Shown piece after piece: positions 6,124 through 9,189 of a DNA stretch of 9,189 nucleotides. Below the pieces are notes generated by a model that worked only from the letters and a program-made list of their open reading frames with translations, was not told the origin of the DNA and ran no database searches. Position numbers and translations under genes: made by a program. Numbering within the stretch: the stretch's first letter is position 1; each line of letters opens with the position of its first letter. Source of the DNA: JAXGQD01 sp964574395 (lineage in GTDB: Bacteria; Bacillota; Clostridia; Saccharofermentanales; Fastidiosipilaceae); the NCBI GenBank assembly GCA_964574395.1, contig CAZNNL010000065.1:1-9189 (forward strand), in the 5' to 3' direction.

Positions 6124-8961
6124 TTATGAAAAAAGACGTTTCAAATACTGTCCTGTATAAGATTTTTCAACTTGTGCAATCTGTTCGGGAGTACCAGAAG
6201 CGATCAGTTCGCCACCTGCATCCCCACCTTCAGGACCAAGATCTATGACATAATCCGCAGTTTTTATTAAGTCTAAATTATGCTCAATGACAATTACGGT
6301 ATTACCGCCTTCTGTCAGAGCGTCTAGTATATAACTAAGACGATGTACATCAGCGGTATGTAAGCCCGTGGTAGGTTCATCTAGAATATAGAGTGTCTTA
6401 CCAGTCGATCTACGGGATAGCTCAGTAGCTAGTTTAACGCGTTGTGCCTCGCCCCCTGATAACTGCGTGGAAGGTTGACCAAGACGTAAATAACCTAGTC
6501 CCACTTCATTAAGCGTTTCTACTTTTTTCAGAATCCTTGGCTGTGCGGCAAAGAAATCCGTGGCTTGCTCAATCGTCATATCTAGGACATCCGCTATGTT
6601 TTTGCCCTTATACTGAATCTCCAAGGTATCATGGTTGTAGCGTTTTCCTTTGCAGACTTCACAAGGAACATAAATGTCTGCTAAAAAGTGCATCTCGATG
6701 CGATTAACCCCATCTCCACGGCACGCTTCGCAACGCCCCCCTTTGACGTTAAAGCTAAAACGACCTGCTTTATAGCCTCTCGCTTTCGCCTCAGACGTCT
6801 GCGCAAAAAGCTGTCTCACCATATCAAATAGCCCTGTGTACGTTGCCGGATTTGAGCGTGGTGTACGCCCGATGGGTGATTGATCTATCGCAATAACCTT
6901 ATCGAGATTCTCTTGTCCTAAGATTTGTTTGTAACTATCCGTTTTTCTTCTGGCTCTGTTTAGATCCACTTCTAATTTTGGCAAAAGTATCCCATTAATC
7001 AAAGAACTCTTTCCTGAACCTGAAACCCCTGTCACACAAGTGAGTGTCCCCAACGGAATTTTTGCATTGATGTTTTTCAAGTTGTTTTTCGTAGCGCCTT
7101 TAATCTGTAAAAACTTCCCATTCCCTTTGCGACGTTTATCTGGGATAGGTATATAGAGCTCTCCAGACAGATATTTACCGGTCAGCGATCTTGGATTCTC
7201 CATTAACTCAGCTGCTGTTCCTACGCCAACTAGCTCTCCACCTTGTTCGCCAGCCAAAGGTCCGAGATCGACAATGCAATCCGCTTCACGCATGGTTTCC
7301 TCGTCGTGTTCAACGACCAGTACCGAGTTGCCAATGTCTCTTAAGTGCTTTAAGGTACCCAGCAGTTTGCTATTATCGCGTTGGTGTAGCCCAATACTAG
7401 GCTCATCCAAAATATAGAGTACACCCATCAGACCTGAGCCGATTTGTGTCGCGAGCCGGATTCTTTGCGCTTCACCGCCAGACAAGGTAGCGGAAGCCCT
7501 CGCCAAAGTTAAGTAGTCTAAACCAACGTCCACCAAAAAGTTGAGACGCCCTTTTAACTCGCGTAGTATTTGTTCAGCGATGGCCAGTCTTGATGGTCCT
7601 AATTTTGCCGTTTCTTCTTCGAGATAGTCTGAGCACTGCTTTATTGGCAAGCCTGTGAGTTCAAAGATATTTAAGTCTCCAAATTTTACTGCGAGGCTCT
7701 CTTTTCTAAGTCTAGCGCCAAAACACGTTTGGCAGGGGGTGATGGACATGTATTGTTCATAGCCCTCATTGTTCGCTTCTCTAAAGCGTCTTTCCAGAGA
7801 TGGAATAACACCTTCCCACCTTGTAATGTAGTCTTCGCCACGATTGTACTTAGAGTTAGAAGTATCCACTACAAGTTGTTCGCCGTTGTTGCCATGTAAA
7901 ATTATTTCGCGTTGTTTGGCTGGTAGTTTTTCAAATGGTGTGTCGAGGTCTATTTTGTATTTTTTTGATAAGGCTTCAATAAATGCACGACCCCAGGAGT
8001 TCTTATCATCGAAGTTCCAACCTCCTGCTCTAATTGCCCCTTCGTTTAGTGAGACTTTGGGGTTATCGACAACCAGCTCTTCGTCCATGCGTACATGTTG
8101 TCCTAGGCCAAGGCATTCGGGACAAGCTCCGAGAGGATTATTGAAAGAAAACATACGTGGTTCTAGGTCGGGAATACTAATGTGACAGTCCGCACAGGCA
8201 AAATGTTGACTAAACAATTCTTCTCCCTTGACCCCTAAGTCTTCATGTTCATACGCGACAAGTAGCAAGCCTTCTGCAAGTTGAAAGGCTGTTTCTACGG
8301 AGTCGCTAAGGCGGCTACGCATACCTTCCTTAGTGACTAGGCGGTCGACTATTACAGAAATCGAGTGCTTGTGTGTTTTTGCCAAAGAAATATCATCATC
8401 TAGCATGAAATCTTCGCCATCAACCCGCACTCGTAAATAGCCCTGCTTCTTTAGGTCTTGAAACAGTTTGACAAATTCGCCTTTTCTGTCACGCACAACC
8501 GGTGCCATGATGTAGAGTCTAGCCCCCATAGGAAAACTAAGAATGCGGTCAATGACCTGGTCAACCGTCTGCCTGACAATCTCTTTACCACATTCAGGAC
8601 AATGCGGGGTACCGACACGTGCGAAAAGCAAACGCAAATAGTCATAGATTTCTGTGACCGTCCCAACAGTTGAACGTGGGTTCTTGGAGGTGGTCTTTTG
8701 ATCTATTGAAATGGAAGGCGAAAGACCTGTAATCTGGTCTACGTCGGGCTTATCCATTTGACCCAAGAACTGTCTGGCATAGGCAGAAAGAGACTCTACA
8801 TAGCGCCTTTGCCCCTCGGCAAAAATGGTATCAAACGCCAAAGTCGTCTTACCCGATCCTGAAACACCTGTTAAAACCACTAACTGTTCACGTGGAATAT
8901 CCACGTCTATATTTTTTAAATTATGTTCGCGGGCACCTTTGACCCGAATATATTTTTGCAT
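6124..8961 (-). CDS. uvrA: UvrABC excinuclease subunit A
   Basis: UvrA is the dimeric ABC-type ATPase that finds helix-distorting lesions and loads UvrB in nucleotide excision repair. Using the ATG at 8961 the product has 945 residues, the normal length. Both ATPase halves are complete: Walker A GVSGSGKTT (32-40) and GVSGSGKSS (645-653), ABC signatures LSGGEAQR (493-500 and 834-841), and Walker B segments ILDEPSIGLH (517-526) and ILDEPTTGLH (859-868). Zinc-binding cysteine pairs are seen at 121/124, 256/259 with 280/283, 410/413, and 744/747 with 767/770. The start matches the family (VKGAREHNLKNIDV follows at once) and has AAGGA 8 bases upstream; a TTG six codons earlier lies before this site and is less likely. 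uvrB, its frequent neighbour in Bacillota, is not in the window. No LexA box is visible upstream and no terminator is seen before the clp promoter. Confidence 0.97.
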   Translation of the reverse strand: MQKYIRVKGAREHNLKNIDVDIPREQLVVLTGVSGSGKTTLAFDTIFAEGQRRYVESLSAYARQFLGQMDKPDVDQITGLSPSISIDQKTTSKNPRSTVGTVTEIYDYLRLLFARVGTPHCPECGKEIVRQTVDQVIDRILSFPMGARLYIMAPVVRDRKGEFVKLFQDLKKQGYLRVRVDGEDFMLDDDISLAKTHKHSISVIVDRLVTKEGMRSRLSDSVETAFQLAEGLLLVAYEHEDLGVKGEELFSQHFACADCHISIPDLEPRMFSFNNPLGACPECLGLGQHVRMDEELVVDNPKVSLNEGAIRAGGWNFDDKNSWGRAFIEALSKKYKIDLDTPFEKLPAKQREIILHGNNGEQLVVDTSNSKYNRGEDYITRWEGVIPSLERRFREANNEGYEQYMSITPCQTCFGARLRKESLAVKFGDLNIFELTGLPIKQCSDYLEEETAKLGPSRLAIAEQILRELKGRLNFLVDVGLDYLTLARASATLSGGEAQRIRLATQIGSGLMGVLYILDEPSIGLHQRDNSKLLGTLKHLRDIGNSVLVVEHDEETMREADCIVDLGPLAGEQGGELVGVGTAAELMENPRSLTGKYLSGELYIPIPDKRRKGNGKFLQIKGATKNNLKNINAKIPLGTLTCVTGVSGSGKSSLINGILLPKLEVDLNRARRKTDSYKQILGQENLDKVIAIDQSPIGRTPRSNPATYTGLFDMVRQLFAQTSEAKARGYKAGRFSFNVKGGRCEACRGDGVNRIEMHFLADIYVPCEVCKGKRYNHDTLEIQYKGKNIADVLDMTIEQATDFFAAQPRILKKVETLNEVGLGYLRLGQPSTQLSGGEAQRVKLATELSRRSTGKTLYILDEPTTGLHTADVHRLSYILDALTEGGNTVIVIEHNLDLIKTADYVIDLGPEGGDAGGELIASGTPEQIAQVEKSYTGQYLKRLFS

Positions 8962-8969
8962 TATTTTGA

Positions 8970-8974
8970 TCCTT
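8970..8974 (-). promoter_or_regulatory. Ribosome binding site that sets the uvrA start
   Basis: AAGGA on the minus strand is 8 bases before the ATG at 8961. The in-frame TTG at 8979 lies upstream of this site and has no Shine-Dalgarno of its own, so the shorter, family-like N-terminus is preferred. Confidence 0.75.
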
Positions 8975-8986
8975 ATCAAATGAGAA

Positions 8987-9015
8987 TGTATAGATTATTT
9001 TAGCATAGCAGCCAA
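8987..9015 (-). promoter_or_regulatory. Likely uvrA promoter region
   Basis: Two overlapping candidates are visible on the minus strand. One is an extended -10, TGCTAAAAT (9005-8997), five of six matches in the hexamer plus the TG. The other is TTGGCT (9015-9010), 17 bases, TATACA (8992-8987). Either places the start of transcription some 15 to 30 bases before the uvrA ATG. No SOS operator is recognised. Confidence 0.5.
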
Positions 9016-9073
9016 GGCGGAATGAAAACTGGTTTTTCCCACTAGTTGGGCATGAGCGGTTGGACAACTTTGA

Positions 9074-9103
9074 CGCTCTCGGAGAACTACGGCTACGAGA
9101 GCG
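9074..9103. other. Perfect 8-bp hairpin between the tRNA terminator and uvrA
   Basis: CGCTCTCG (9074-9081) and CGAGAGCG (9096-9103) are exact inverted repeats around a 14-base loop. On the plus strand ACTTTTC follows, a poor T-run, and no plus-strand gene ends here; on the minus strand there is no T-run. It may be a protein-binding dyad, a vestigial terminator or a structured RNA element; no known family is recognised. Confidence 0.5.
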
Positions 9104-9122
9104 ACTTTTCTGACCAAGTATC

Positions 9123-9158
9123 TAACAAAAACAAAAGTCCCCAAAACCTGGAGACTCT
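9123..9158 (-). terminator. Intrinsic terminator of the edge tRNA transcript
   Basis: On the minus strand 9156-9136 folds into an 8-bp stem (one T-G wobble) with a 5-base loop, followed by TTTTGTTTTTGTT. It starts 14 bases after the tRNA CCA end, the expected place for ending a leftward tRNA transcript. Confidence 0.8.
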
Positions 9159-9170
9159 TAAAGCGTATAA

Positions 9171-9189
9171 TGGTGACCCTAACGAGAAT
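9171..9189 (-). tRNA. 3' end of a tRNA gene (partial, cut by the window edge)
   Basis: Read on the minus strand the last 19 bases end in ...TAGGGTCACCA: an encoded CCA, discriminator A, a 7-base acceptor arm TAGGGTC, a 5-base T-stem arm CTCGT and the final ATT of a TTCRATT-type T-loop. An intrinsic terminator follows 14 bases later. The anticodon lies outside the window, so the isotype is unknown; the 5' acceptor arm should read GACCCTA, and the GGGTC-A-CCA ending resembles many Bacillota lysine tRNAs, a weak hint only. Confidence 0.7.

Noticed and set aside
7191..8673. Open frames on either strand inside uvrA
   Set aside because: They overlap an intact, conserved uvrA in other frames and show no family motifs.
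8962..8979. TTG start giving uvrA six extra residues
   Set aside because: The Shine-Dalgarno AAGGA lies between the TTG and the ATG at 8961, and UvrA proteins begin close to the VKGAREHNLKN motif; the ATG start fits both.
8962..9120. LexA/SOS box before uvrA
   Set aside because: No GAAC-N4-GTTC or CTGT-N8-ACAG pattern is present in the upstream region.
1..9189. Mobile element, CRISPR array, defence island or phage region
   Set aside because: All large reading frames are conserved housekeeping genes, and I see no direct-repeat array, transposase, integrase or attachment-like duplication; the edge tRNA alone is not evidence of integration.

Overview
The window reads as a chromosomal housekeeping segment of a low- to mid-GC Bacillota (Firmicutes) bacterium. 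Reasons: strong AGGAG/GGAGG-type ribosome binding sites, AT-rich sigma-A-like promoters, a CtsR-type heptad operator in front of a zinc-finger Clp ATPase, and many intrinsic terminators. The class cannot be fixed from the sequence; a clostridial or Negativicutes-type organism would fit. I see no phage, transposon, CRISPR or plasmid genes.

Layout, left to right. (1) 20-628 (+): a Maf nucleotide pyrophosphatase, tail-to-tail with (2) 620-1426 (-): an RNase Z-like metallo-beta-lactamase-fold hydrolase; the two coding ends overlap by 9 bases. (3) A short divergent promoter region around 1427-1516, with a consensus extended -10 box. It drives (4) 1517-2056 (+): a cysteine-type, probably thioredoxin-dependent glutathione peroxidase, which ends in a strong terminator-like hairpin. 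(5) 2150-3349 (+): argJ, the ornithine/glutamate N-acetyltransferase of cyclic arginine synthesis, standing apart from other arg genes. (6) 3343-3481: two related bidirectional terminator hairpins, each with an outer inverted repeat, separating argJ from the leftward genes. (7) 3483-6008 (-): a ClpE-like AAA+ unfoldase with a four-cysteine zinc finger and an unusually long Met-rich/acidic N-terminal segment, preceded by a sigma-A-like promoter and a CtsR-like operator. (8) 6124-8961 (-): uvrA, the damage-recognition ATPase of nucleotide excision repair. (9) 8962-9189: intergenic DNA with the uvrA promoter, an unexplained hairpin, a leftward terminator, and at the right edge the 3' end of a tRNA gene read on the minus strand.

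The genes do not form one pathway. Several belong to stress or damage control: nucleotide-pool sanitation or arrest (Maf), peroxide removal (Gpx), unfolded-protein handling (Clp) and DNA repair (UvrA). argJ is biosynthetic. Each main gene has its own Shine-Dalgarno sequence and most are separated by terminators or promoters, so they look mostly monocistronic; uvrA-to-clp read-through is possible because no terminator is seen between them. No undescribed system stands out. The points most worth a second look are the Clp N-terminal extension with its CtsR-like control, the paired covarying terminators, and the divergent mbl/gpx promoter.
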